This document shows, piece by piece, positions 1 to 8,695 of a DNA stretch of 64,000 bases (positions within the stretch are counted from its first letter, which is position 1; every line of letters starts with the position of its first letter). The position numbers were made by a program, and so were the translations under genes. The DNA comes from Hyperoodon ampullatus (lineage: Eukaryota; Chordata; Mammalia; Artiodactyla; Ziphiidae). Under the pieces are notes generated by a model. The model did no database searches. It worked only from the letters and a program-made list of their open reading frames with translations, and was not told where the DNA came from. The stretch covers positions 62,001 through 126,000 of the forward strand of contig CATKHW010000556.1 of assembly GCA_949752795.1 (NCBI GenBank), given 5' to 3'.

Positions 1-758
1 CTGAAGGAATTGTAAAGAATTTCCCAGTTTTTTTGTTTTATTTTTGAAATTCCTTTTTATAGTGGGTTTGAGCTGATTCTCGCTGCCATATTTATCCCAG
101 TCTAGACACACTTGATTCCCTTACGGAGACATATCAATACATAGGTTTTAAGATTCTTACTAGTCAGATATATTCCTCTGCGGGAAATATGGGGTTTTGA
201 GTCCCTTTCACTGAGGAAGGTGTAGGTCTTGTCTATTCCATAGTTGGTTTTTGGAACGGTACCTGTGCTTATATCAAACTCTGGTTTTATGCATCACCCC
301 ACCTCTCCTTCCCCCTTAAGCAGGCATAAGAGTGTTTTCTAAATGTGAGACACTGTTCTCTTTCCTAACTCAGTTCAAGTGTAGCCATGTTTACAGGATC
401 TTCATAAGTGATATCTTATGATAAGTTTCTTTTTCTGTGTGACTTATTTCACTTAGAATCATCGTACCTGAATCCACCCATTTTGCTGCTACTGGTCTTA
501 TGACATTGATTTCATGGCTGAGGGATATTCCATCGTACGTAAGTACCACAATTTTTTGAACCATTTTTATATTTCCTGGGATATTTAAGGTGTACCCAAG
601 TTGAGGTCCTTGTAAGCAGTGCAGCCCTAAATTTTGGGGTGGCTGTGCCTTTTTGATTTTCAGTTTTCCCAAGGTATATTCCCTAGACTGGAAGTGCCCT
701 TGGCTCTGTAGCTCTGTTGTTTACTTGTTTTAGGGAACACAATGCACGCCTCCAGAGA

Positions 759-773
759 GGCAGCAGAGGCAGT
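759..773 (+). repeat. Short tandem duplication in monomer 1
   Basis: The standard AGAGAGGCAGTTGGC becomes AGAGAGGCAGCAGAGGCAG then TTGGC, a 9-bp duplication seen only in this copy. It accounts for most of the extra length of monomer 1. Confidence 0.85.
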
Positions 774-925
774 TGGCAATTTACATCCGCCCATCAGCAT
801 AACAAGGCTCCCTGTTCTCCAGGGCCTGTCTTGCCTTTCTTGTTCTTACACATTTTGTGGATGTCCCCTTTGACTGTTGGGAAGTGATACTTCTTGTAGT
901 GCAGATTTGCATGCCCGCTTGCTTG

Positions 926-997
926 CTTGGCAAAAAGGGCGTATGCGTTTTCTCCTGAATATATTCAGGAGAAAACGCATACGCCTTTTTGGCCAAG
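926..997. repeat. Degenerate palindrome in monomer 1 (72 bp)
   Basis: The left outer arm reads GGCAAAAAGGGCG and the right reads CGCCTTTTTGGCC. Each has lost one C at a different place, so the outer stems are bulged while the inner part and centre (CTGAATATATTCAG) remain perfect. It lies within the divergent island. Confidence 0.9.
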
Positions 998-1742
998 TGC
1001 ATCATTGTCGAAGTTGTGCCCCTCTTCCTGTGCTTTAAAGGCGATTCCAACGTACCTCTTGAAATCTGTTTCCTGCTATTCTGCCTCGCTTTCAAGTCCG
1101 CCTCGTTGCCTTCCTCAACAGATTTTTGGACGATAGTTGTCCTTTATTACTCGGCCAGTTTGTGAATTGCTGTGCCCCTGAGCTCCATTTTTCAACTCGT
1201 TTTTGGTGAGCTGAACGCAAGTCCAAAATTTTGGTTCAGGACCTATACTGGTGCCCGGTGGGTGGCTGAGAATTTGGTTAATTCTTCTTCCTGCCGGGAA
1301 ATTACAGTGATATGTGCCCGTCCAAATGCCTAACAGCTACTCTGCTCATTGGTTCTCCCTCTTCCCTTTCATCCTCTGCCAAATTGGCAACCTGTGCGAA
1401 CCAAGAGGTTAAAGGGGCTGTCTCTCCAAGTTGGGAGGTTGATAGTAAAGCAGACGGAAAGTCAAACCGGAGCACCAGGAGAGGGACTATTCGTTGAGTT
1501 TTAGAAACCTTTCGTATTCACATTGTGTCCGTTCTCTAGGTTTCCCGCACATGTTATAGCTGTAGTAATATTCCCTTCAACCTGGAGAGTTCGGACCCAT
1601 GGAATGGGGCCATGCATTATTGCTTTAAAGGGTCTGCATTTGCTCACCCAATCTCACCAATCGTCTCAGTCCCAAGTGTCCCTCCTTATGCCACATCCAG
1701 CTGTCGTTGTAGATAGGGTCATTCCAGATTTCATCAGAGACC

Positions 1743-3478
1743 CTGAAGGAATTGTAAAGAATTTTCCAGTTTTTTTGTTTTGTTTTTGAAATTCCTTTTT
1801 ATAGTGGGTTTGAGCTGATTCTCGTTGCCATGTTTATGCCAGTCTAGACACACTTGATTCCCTTACGGAGACATATCAATACATAGGTTTAAGATTCTTA
1901 CTAGTCAGATATTTTCCTCTGCGGGAAATATGGGGTTTTGATTCCCTTTCACTGAGGACGGTGTAGGTCTTGTCTAATCCATAGTTGGTTTTTGAACGGT
2001 ACCTGTGCTTATATCAAACTCTGGTTTTATGCATCACCCCACCTCTCCTTCCCCCTTAAGCAGGTATAAGAGTGTTTTCTAAATGTGAGACACTGTTCTC
2101 TTTCCTAACTCAGTTCAAGTGTAGCCATGTTTACAGGATCTTCATAAGTGATATCTTATGATAAGTTTCTTTTCTGTGTGACTTATTTCACTTAGAATCA
2201 TCGTACCTGAATCCACCCATTTTGCTGCTACTGGTCTTATGACATTGATTTCATGGCTGAGGGATATTCCATCGTACGTAAGTACCACAATTTTTTGAAC
2301 CATTTTTATATTTCCTGGGATATTTAAGGTGTACCCAAGTTGAGGTCCTTGTAAGCAGTGCAGCCCTAAATTTTGGGGTGGCTGTGTCTTTTTGATTTTC
2401 AGTTTTCCCAAGGTATATTCCCTAGACTGGAAGTGCCCTTGGCTCTGTAGCTCTGTTGTTTACTTGTTTTAGGGAACACAATGCACGCCTCCAGAGAGGC
2501 AGTTGGCAATTTACATCCCGCCCATCAGCATAACAAGGCTCCCTGTTCTCCAGGGCCTGTCTTGCCTTTCTGGTTTTTACACATTTTGTGGATGTCCCTT
2601 TTGACCGGTGGGAAGTGATACTTCTTTGTAGTGCAGATTTGCATTGCCCGCTTGCTTGCTTGGCCAAAAAGGGCGTATGCGTTTTCTCCTGAATATATTC
2701 AGGAGAAAACGCATACGCCCTTTTTGGCCAAGTGCATCATTGTCGAAGTTGTGCCCCTCTTCCTGTGCTTTAAAGGCGATTCCAACGTACCTCTGGAAAT
2801 CTGTTTCCTGCTATTCTGCCTCGCTTTCAAGTCCGCCTCGTTGCCTTCCCTCAACAGATTTTTGGACGATAGTTGTCCTTTATTACTCGGCCAGTTTGTG
2901 AATTGCTGTGCCCCTGAGCTCCATTTTTCAACTCGTTTTTGGTGAGCTGACCGCAAGTCCAAAATTTTGGTTCAGGATCTATACTGATTCCCGGTGGGTG
3001 GCTGAGACTTTGGTTAATTCTTCTTCCTGCTGGGAAATTACAGTGATATGTGCCCGTCCAAATGCCTAACAGCTACTCTCTCATTGGTTCTCCCTCTTCC
3101 CTTTCATCCTCTGCCAAATTGGCAACCTGTGCAAACCAGGAGGTTAAAGGGGCTGTCTCTCCAAGTTGGGAGGTTGATAATAAAGCAGATGGAAAGTCAA
3201 ACCGGAGCACCAGGAGAGGGACTATTCGTTGAGTTTTAGAAACCTTTCGTATTCACAGTGTGTCCGTTCTCTAGGATTCCCGTACATGTTATATCTGTAG
3301 TAATATTCCCTTCAACCTGGAGAGTTGGGACCCATGGAATGTGTGCCATGCATTATTGCTTTAAAGGGTCTGCATTTGCTCACCCAATCTCACCAATCCT
3401 CTCAGTCCCAAGTGTCCAGCCTTATGCCACATCCAGCTGTCATTGTAGATAGGGTCATTTCAGGTTTCATCAGAGACC
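1743..3478 (+). repeat. Satellite monomer 2 (1736 bp, divergent first 430 bp)
   Basis: The start carries TTTTGTTTTTG (AATAAA lost), CCATGTTTATGCC, GGTTTAAG, ATTTTCCTC, GAGGACGG and GTCTAATCC, with three 1-bp losses up to 2172. After about 2175 it is standard. It is a dimer type-a copy (CACGCCTCC at 2483; CTGCTGGGA at 3027). Palindrome 2659-2732 is perfect. Confidence 0.96.
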
Positions 3479-3504
3479 CTGAAGGAATTGTAAAGAATTT
3501 CCCA

Positions 3505-3524
3505 GTTTTTTTGTTTTATTTTTG
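3505..3524 (-). promoter_or_regulatory. Minus-strand AATAAA and A-rich tail (L1 3' terminus)
   Basis: The plus strand reads TTTTTTTGTTTTATTTTTG, so the minus strand shows AATAAA (3520-3515) followed directly by an A-rich run. This is the order expected at an L1 3' end: polyadenylation signal, then a decayed poly(A) tail. It recurs at offset 37-42 of nearly every monomer and is lost by T-to-G change (AACAAA) in monomers 2 and 35. Whether it is used in any transcript cannot be seen. Confidence 0.6.
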
Positions 3525-3868
3525 AAATTCCTTTTTATAGTGGGTTTGAGCTGATTCTCACTGCCATATTTATCCCAGTCTAGACACACTTGATTCCCTT
3601 ACGGAGACATATCAATACATAGGTTTTAAGATTCTTACTAGTCAGATATATTCCTCTGCGGGAAATATGGGGTTTTGAGTCCCTTTCACTGAGGAAGGTG
3701 TAGGTCTTGTCTATTCCATAGTTGGTTTTTGGAACGGTACCTGTGCTTATATCAAACTCTGGTTTTATGCATCACCCCACCTCTCCTTCCCCCTTAAGCA
3801 GGCATAAGAGTGTTTTCTAAATGTGAGACACTGTTCTCTTTCCTAACTCAGTTCAAGTGTAGCCATGT

Positions 3869-4150
3869 TTACAGGATCTTCATAAGTGATATCTTATGAT
3901 AAGTTTCTTTTTCTGTGTGACTTATTTCACTTAGAATCATCGTACCTGAATCCACCCATTTTGCTGCTACTGGTCTTATGACATTGATTTCATGGCTGAG
4001 GGATATTCCATCGTACGTAAGTACCACAATTTTTTGAACCATTTTTATATTTCCTGGGATATTTAAGGTGTACCCAAGTTGAGGTCCTTGTAAGCAGTGC
4101 AGCCCTAAATTTTGGGGTGGCTGTGTCTTTTTGATTTTCAGTTTTCCCAA
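3869..4150 (-). pseudogene. L1 ORF2 C-terminal tail relic (monomer 3 copy)
   Basis: A 93-codon minus-strand open stretch. Its second half reads AAKWVDSGTMILSEISHTEK then ETYHKISLMKIL, which aligns with the conserved end of mammalian L1 ORF2 (pattern A-W-D-x(3)-ILSE-S-TEK-x-YH-ISL). The stop falls close to the natural ORF2 terminus. Upstream, VVLTYDGISLSHEINVI corresponds to the Y-T-x-E-Y-Y-S-A-I-K-x-N-E-I region with many substitutions. It lacks all endonuclease and reverse transcriptase domains, so it cannot be active. Reading frames persist across copies because the array is homogenised, not because of demonstrable coding selection. In monomers near 40.6, 45.9, 54.5 and 59.8 kb this frame is broken by changes around TCTTATTGATTTTCAG. 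Confidence 0.8.
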
Positions 4151-4160
4151 GGTATATTCC

Positions 4161-4406
4161 CTAGACTGGAAGTGCCCTTGGCTCTGTAGCTCTGTTGTTT
4201 ACTTGTTTTAGGGAACACAATGCACTCCTCCAGAGAGGCAGTTGGCAATTTACATCCCGCCCATCAGCATAACAAGGCTCCCTGTTCTCCAGGGCCTGTC
4301 TTGCCTTTCTGGTTTTTACACATTTTGTGGATGTCCCTTTTGACCGGTGGGAAGTGATACTTCTTTGTAGTGCAGATTTGCATTGCCCGCTTGCTTGCTT
4401 GGCCAA
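4161..4406 (-). pseudogene. L1 ORF2 cysteine-rich region relic (monomer 3 copy)
   Basis: An 81-codon minus-strand frame, shifted relative to the downstream relic. The stretch CQLPLWRSALCSLKQ matches the L1 ORF2 block V-Q-P-L-W-R-x(4)-F-L-K-K that follows the C-terminal Cys/His-rich motif. Upstream, KSALQRSITSHRSKGTSTK matches the K-T-x-R-Y-H-L-T-P-V-x-M block. Of the Cys/His motif itself only scattered cysteines (PCYADGRDVNC) remain, so zinc coordination is lost. The frame runs into the palindrome at its 5' end. One codon (S or R in PLWRSAL) alternates between neighbouring monomers and marks the dimeric higher-order repeat. Confidence 0.72.
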
Positions 4407-4471
4407 AAAGGGCGTATGCGTTTTCTCCTGAATATATTCAGGAGAAAACGCATACGCCCTTTTTGGCCAAG
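4398..4471. repeat. Perfect 74-bp palindrome with no spacer (reference copy)
   Basis: Two 37-nt arms meet at CTGAATATATTCAG with no loop. The outer ends are CTTGGCCAAAAAGGGCG and CGCCCTTTTTGGCCAAG, with GTATGCGTTTTCTCC and its complement inside. Symmetry fails at the next base on each side. Either strand could fold into a 37-bp hairpin, or duplex DNA could extrude a cruciform. It interrupts the L1 ORF2 relic. Copies lie at offset 920-993 of each standard monomer, for example 2659, 6137, 9615, 11354, 13093, 14832, 16571, 18310, 20049, 23527, 25266, 27005, 35710, 39183, 42660, 47876, 51353, 53092, 56569, 60052 and 61791 (start positions). Copies with one altered arm are named in their monomer entries. 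Confidence 0.97.
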
Positions 4472-4701
4472 TGCATCATTGTCGAAGTTGTGCCCCTCTT
4501 CCTGTGCTTTAAAGGCGATTCCAACGTACCTCTGGAAATCTGTTTCCTGCTATTCTGCCTCGCTTTCAAGTCCGCCTCGTTGCCTTCCCTCAACAGATTT
4601 TTGGACGATAGTTGTCCTTTATTACTCGGCCAGTTTGTGAATTGCTGTGCCCCTGAGCTCCATTTTTCAACTCGTTTTTGGTGAGCTGACCGCAAGTCCA
4701 A
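4438..4701 (-). pseudogene. Upstream L1 ORF2 relic beyond the palindrome (monomer 3 copy)
   Basis: An 87-codon minus-strand frame on the far side of the palindrome. At nucleotide level the plus strand GTTGTCCTTTATTACTCGG then GTTTGTGAATTGCTGTGCCC (4610-4653) resembles the antisense L1 block GGTTGTCTTTT followed by TTTGCTGTGCAAAAGCT, in the right order and spacing after the previous relic. Protein similarity is weak (for example AQQFTNWPSNKGQL against the AKETINKTKRQP block). I am fairly confident of L1 origin near 4470-4660 and unsure where it stops toward 4701. Confidence 0.55.
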
Positions 4702-5217
4702 AATTTTGGTTCAGGATCTATACTGATTCCCGGTGGGTGGCTGAGACTTTGGTTAATTCTTCTTCCTGCCGGGAAATTACAGTGATATGTGCCCGTCCAA
4801 ATGCCTAACAGCTACTCTCTCATTGGTTCTCCCTCTTCCCTTTCATCCTCTGCCAAATTGGCAACCTGTGCAAACCAGGAGGTTAAAGGGGCTGTCTCTC
4901 CAAGTTGGGAGGTTGATAATAAAGCAGATGGAAAGTCAAACCGGAGCACCAGGAGAGGGACTATTCGTTGAGTTTTAGAAACCTTTCGTATTCACAGTGT
5001 GTCCGTTCTCTAGGATTCCCGTACATGTTATATCTGTAGTAATATTCCCTTCAACCTGGAGAGTTGGGACCCATGGAATGTGTGCCATGCATTATTGCTT
5101 TAAAGGGTCTGCATTTGCTCACCCAATCTCACCAATCCTCTCAGTCCCAAGTGTCCAGCCTTATGCCACATCCAGCTGTCATTGTAGATAGGGTCATTTC
5201 AGTTTTCATCAGAGACC
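4702..5217. other. Unassigned part of the monomer (offset 1224-1739, reference copy)
   Basis: About 516 bp between the L1 relic and the start of the next monomer. I recognise no gene, tRNA, SINE or LTR here. It contains short purine-rich blocks (AACCAGGAGGTTAAAGGGG near 4873; GGAGCACCAGGAGAGGGA near 4942) and single NcoI and NsiI sites. It could be a diverged part of a cetartiodactyl L1 (UTR or upstream ORF) or unrelated sequence captured when the satellite formed. It contributes only small overlapping frames of 60-66 codons on the plus strand, with no start context or composition suggesting coding. Confidence 0.6.
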
Positions 5218-6956
5218 CTGAAGGAATTGTAAAGAATTTCCCAGTTTTTTTGTTTTATTTTTGAAATTCCTTTTTATAGTGGGTTTGAGCTGATTCTCAC
5301 TGCCATATTTATCCCAGTCTAGACACACTTGATTCCCTTACGGAGACATATCAATACATAGGTTTTAAGATTCTTACTAGTCAGATATATTCCTCTGCGG
5401 GAAATATGGGGTTTTGAGTCCCTTTCACTGAGGAAGGTGTAGGTCTTGTCTATTCCATAGTTGGTTTTTGGAACGGTACCTGTGCTTATATCAAACTCTG
5501 GTTTTATGCATCACCCCACCTCTCCTTCCCCCTTAAGCAGGCATAAGAGTGTTTTCTAAATGTGAGACACTGTTCTCTTTCCTAACTCAGTTCAAGTGTA
5601 GCCATGTTTACAGGAACTTCATAAGTGATATCTTATGATAAGTTTCTTTTTCTGTGTGACTTATTTCACTTAGAATCATCGTACCTGAATCCACCCATTT
5701 TGCTGCTACTGGTCTTATGACATTGATTTCATGGCTGAGGGATATTCCATCGTACGTAAGTACCACAATTTTTTGAACCATTTGTATATTTCCTGGGATA
5801 TTTAAGGTGTACCCAAGTTGAGGTCCTTGTAAGCAGTGCAGCCCTAAATTTTGGGGTGGCTGTGTCTTTTTGATTTTCAGTTTTCCCAAGGTATATTCCC
5901 TAGACTGGAAGTGCCCTTGGCTCTGTAGCTCTGTTGTTTACTTGTTTTAGGGAACACAATGCACGCCTCCAGAGAGGCAGTTGGCAATTTACATCCCGCC
6001 CATCAGCATAACAAGGCTCCCTGTTCTCCAGGGCCTGTCTTGCCTTTCTGGTTTTTACACATTTTGTGGATGTCCCTTTTGACCGGTGGGAAGTGATACT
6101 TCTTTGTAGTGCAGATTTGCATTGCCCGCTTGCTTGCTTGGCCAAAAAGGGCGTATGCGTTTTCTCCTGAATATATTCAGGAGAAAACGCATACGCCCTT
6201 TTTGGCCAAGTGCATCATTGTCGAAGTTGTGCCCCTCTTCCTGTGCTTTAAAGGCGATTCCAACGTACCTCTGGAAATCTGTTTCCTGCTATTCTGCCTC
6301 GCTTTCAAGTCCGCCTCGTTGCCTTCCCTCAACAGATTTTTGGACGATAGTTGTCCTTTATTACTCGGCCAGTTTGTGAATTGCTGTGCCCCTGAGCTCC
6401 ATTTTTCAACTCGTTTTTGGTGAGCTGACCGCAAGTCCAAAATTTTGGTTCAGGATCTATACTGATTCCCGGTGGGTGGCTGAGACTTTGGTTAATTCTT
6501 CTTCCTGCTGGGAAATTACAGTGATATGTGCCCGTCCAAATGCCTAACAGCTACTCTCTCATTGGTTCTCCCTCTTCCCTTTCATCCTCTGCCAAATTGG
6601 CAACCTGTGCAAACCAGGAGGTTAAAGGGGCTGTCTCTCCAAGTTGGGAGGTTGATAATAAAGCAGATGGAAAGTCAAACCGGAGCACCAGGAGAGGGAC
6701 TATTCGTTGAGTTTTAGAAACCTTTCGTATTCACAGTGTGTCCATTCTCTAGGATTCCCGTACATGTTATATCTGTAGTAATATTCCCTTCAACCTGGAG
6801 AGTTGGGACCCATGGAATGTGTGCCATGCCTTATTGCTTTAAAGGGTCTGCATTTGCTCACCCAATCTCACCAATCCTCTCAGTCCCAAGTGTCCAGCCT
6901 TATGCCACATCCAGCTGTCATTGTAGATAGGGTCATTTCAGGTTTCATCAGAGACC
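5218..6956 (+). repeat. Satellite monomer 4 (1739 bp)
   Basis: Type-a copy (CACGCCTCC, CTGCTGGGA). It also has CAGGAACTTC near 5614, CATTTGTATATT near 5780, GTCCATTCTC near 6740 and CCATGCCTTATTGC near 6825. The last two, with CTGCTGGG, are shared with monomer 16. Palindrome 6137-6210. Confidence 0.97.
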
Positions 6957-8695
6957 CTGAAGGAATTGTAAAGAATTTCCCAGTTTTTTTGTTTTATTTT
7001 TGAAATTCCTTTTTATAGTGGGTTTGAGCTGATTCTCGCTGCCATATTTATCCCAGTCTAGACACACTTGATTCCCTTACGGAGACATATCAATACATAG
7101 GTTTTAAGATTCTTACTAGTCAGATATATTCCTCTGCGGGAAATATGGGGTTTTGAGTCCCTTTCACTGAGGAAGGTGTAGGTCTTGTCTATTCCATAGT
7201 TGGTTTTTGGAACGGTACCTGTGCTTATATCAAACTCTGGTTTTATGCATCACCCCACCTCTCCTTCCCCCTTAAGCAGGCATAAGAGTGTTTTCTAAAT
7301 GTGAGACACTGTTCTCTTTCCTAACTCAGTTCAAGTGTAGCCATGTTTACAGGATCTTCATAAGTGATATCTTATGATAAGTTTCTTTTTCTGTGTGACT
7401 TATTTCACTTAGAATCACCGTACCTGAATCCACCCATTTTGCTGCTACTGGTCTTATGACATTGATTTCATGGCTGAGGGATATTCCATCGTACGTAAGT
7501 ACCACAATTTTTTGAACCATTTTTATATTTCCTGGGATATTTAAGGTGTACCCAAGTTGAGGTCCTTGTAAGCAGTGCAGCCCTAAATTTTGGGGTGGCT
7601 GTGTCTTTTTGATTTTCAGTTTTCCCAAGGTATATTCCCTAGACTGGAAGTGCCCTTGGCTCTGTAGCTCTGTTGTTTACTTGTTTTAGGGAACACAATG
7701 CACTCCTCCAGAGAGGCAGTTGGCAATTTACATCCCGCCCATCAGCATAACAAGGCTCCCTGTTCTCCAGGGCCTGTCTTGCCTTTCTGGTTTTTACACA
7801 TTTTGTGGATGTCCCTTTTGACCGGTGGGAAGTGATACTTCTTTGTAGTGCAGATTTGCATTGCCCGCTTGCTTGCTTGGCCAAAAAGGGCGTATGCGTT
7901 TTCTCCTGAATATATTCAGGAGAAAACGCATACGCCCTTTTTGTCCAAGTGCATCATTGTCGAAGTTGTGCCCCTCTTCCTGTGCTTTAAAGGCGATTCC
8001 AACGTACCTCTTGAAATCTGTTTCCTGCTATTCTGCCTCGCTTTCAAGTCCGCCTCGTTGCCTTCCCTCAACAGATTTTTGGACGATAGTTGTCCTTTAT
8101 TACTCGGCCAGTTAGTGAATTGCTGTGCCCCTGAGCTCCATTTTTCAACTCGTTTTTGGTGAGCTGACCTCAAGTCCAAAATTTTGGTTCAGGATCTATA
8201 CTGATTCCCGGTGGGTGGCTGAGACTTTGGTTAATTCTTCTTCCTGCCGGGAAATTACAGTGATATGTGCCCGTCCAAATGCCTAACAGCTACTCTCTCA
8301 TTGGTTCTCCCTCTTCCCTTTCATCCTCTGCCAAATTGGCAACCTGTGCGAACCAGGAGGTTAAAGGGGCTGTCTCTCCAAGTTGGGAGGTTGATAATAA
8401 AGCAGATGGAAAGTCAAACCGGAGCACCAGGAGAGGGACTATTCGTTGAGTTTTAGAAACCTTTCGTATTCACAGTGTGTCCGTTCTCTAGGATTCCCGT
8501 ACATGTTATATCTGTAGTAATATTCCCTTCAACCTGGAGAGTTGGGACCCATGGAATGTGTGCCATGCATTATTGCTTTAAAGGGTCTGCATTTGCTCAC
8601 CCAATCTCACCAATCCTCTCAGTCCCAAGTGTCCAGCCTTATGCCACATCCAGCTGTCATTGTAGATAGGGTCATTTCAGGTTTCATCAGAGACC
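6957..8695 (+). repeat. Satellite monomer 5 (1739 bp)
   Basis: Type-b copy with CACCGTACC near 7417, CCTCTTGAAATC, GTTAGTGAATT and GACCTCAAG. Palindrome 7876-7949 has a right-arm mismatch (TTTTTGTCCAAG). Confidence 0.97.

Larger units (their letters stand above)
1..1742 (+). repeat. Satellite monomer 1 (1742 bp, divergent second half)
   Basis: Positions 1-740 match the bulk array. From about 740 there are many private changes: the 9-bp duplication at 759, single-base losses near 785, 893, 913, 930, 983 and 1108, GGACCTATACTGGTGCCCGG near 1240, and GTTCGGACCC near 1589. Palindrome 926-997 is imperfect. This is the least typical copy in the window. Confidence 0.96.
3505..4701 (-). mobile_element. 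Antisense LINE-1 3'-end relic within the monomer (reference copy, monomer 3)
   Basis: Read on the minus strand this is a decayed L1 3' end: ORF2 C-terminal region (4701 down to 3869), a 3'UTR-like stretch (about 3868 to 3530) and a terminal AATAAA followed by an A-rich tail (3520 to 3505). Plus-strand landmarks match the reverse complement of mammalian L1: ATAAGTGATATC at 3882, TGGCTGAGGGATATTCCATC at 3992 (L1: TGGCTGAGTAATATTCCATT), TTTTTGATTTTCAG near 4128, AATTTACATCCCGCCCATC near 4248, TTTGACCGGTGGGAAGTGAT near 4339 and GTAGTGCAGATTTGCAT near 4367. The element is broken by two frame changes and by a palindrome. The same segment sits at offsets 27-1223 of every monomer. Family is well supported; subfamily is not determined. 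Confidence 0.85.
3479..5217 (+). repeat. Satellite monomer 3 (1739 bp, reference copy)
   Basis: Used here as the reference. Dimer type-b copy: CACTCCTCC near 4223 and CTGCCGGGA near 4766. Palindrome 4398-4471. Confidence 0.97.

Noticed and set aside
1..740. Array edge at the window start because monomers 1 and 2 are divergent
   Set aside because: Positions 1-740 are standard array sequence, so divergence is an internal island, not a boundary with unique DNA.
3869..4150. The same 93-codon minus-strand frame is open in most of the 37 units, which might suggest a conserved protein
   Set aside because: It is an L1 ORF2 tail relic without an initiation context. Conservation is explained by array homogenisation, substitutions fall at any codon position, and several monomers break the frame without consequence.
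4398..4471. The palindrome as a rho-independent terminator, CRISPR repeat or transposon terminal inverted repeat
   Set aside because: The context is a eukaryotic satellite, there is no spacer array, the two arms are contiguous rather than flanking an element, and there is no target-site duplication.
4370..4684. Plus-strand 104-codon and overlapping 85-codon frames in each monomer as possible small proteins
   Set aside because: They run antisense to the L1 relic and straight through the palindrome, overlap each other in different frames, and show no domain or coding bias.
4702..5217. Possible SINE, tRNA gene or LTR in the unassigned part
   Set aside because: No A/B-box pair in tRNA spacing, no cloverleaf, no TG...CA termini with LTR features could be found by eye.
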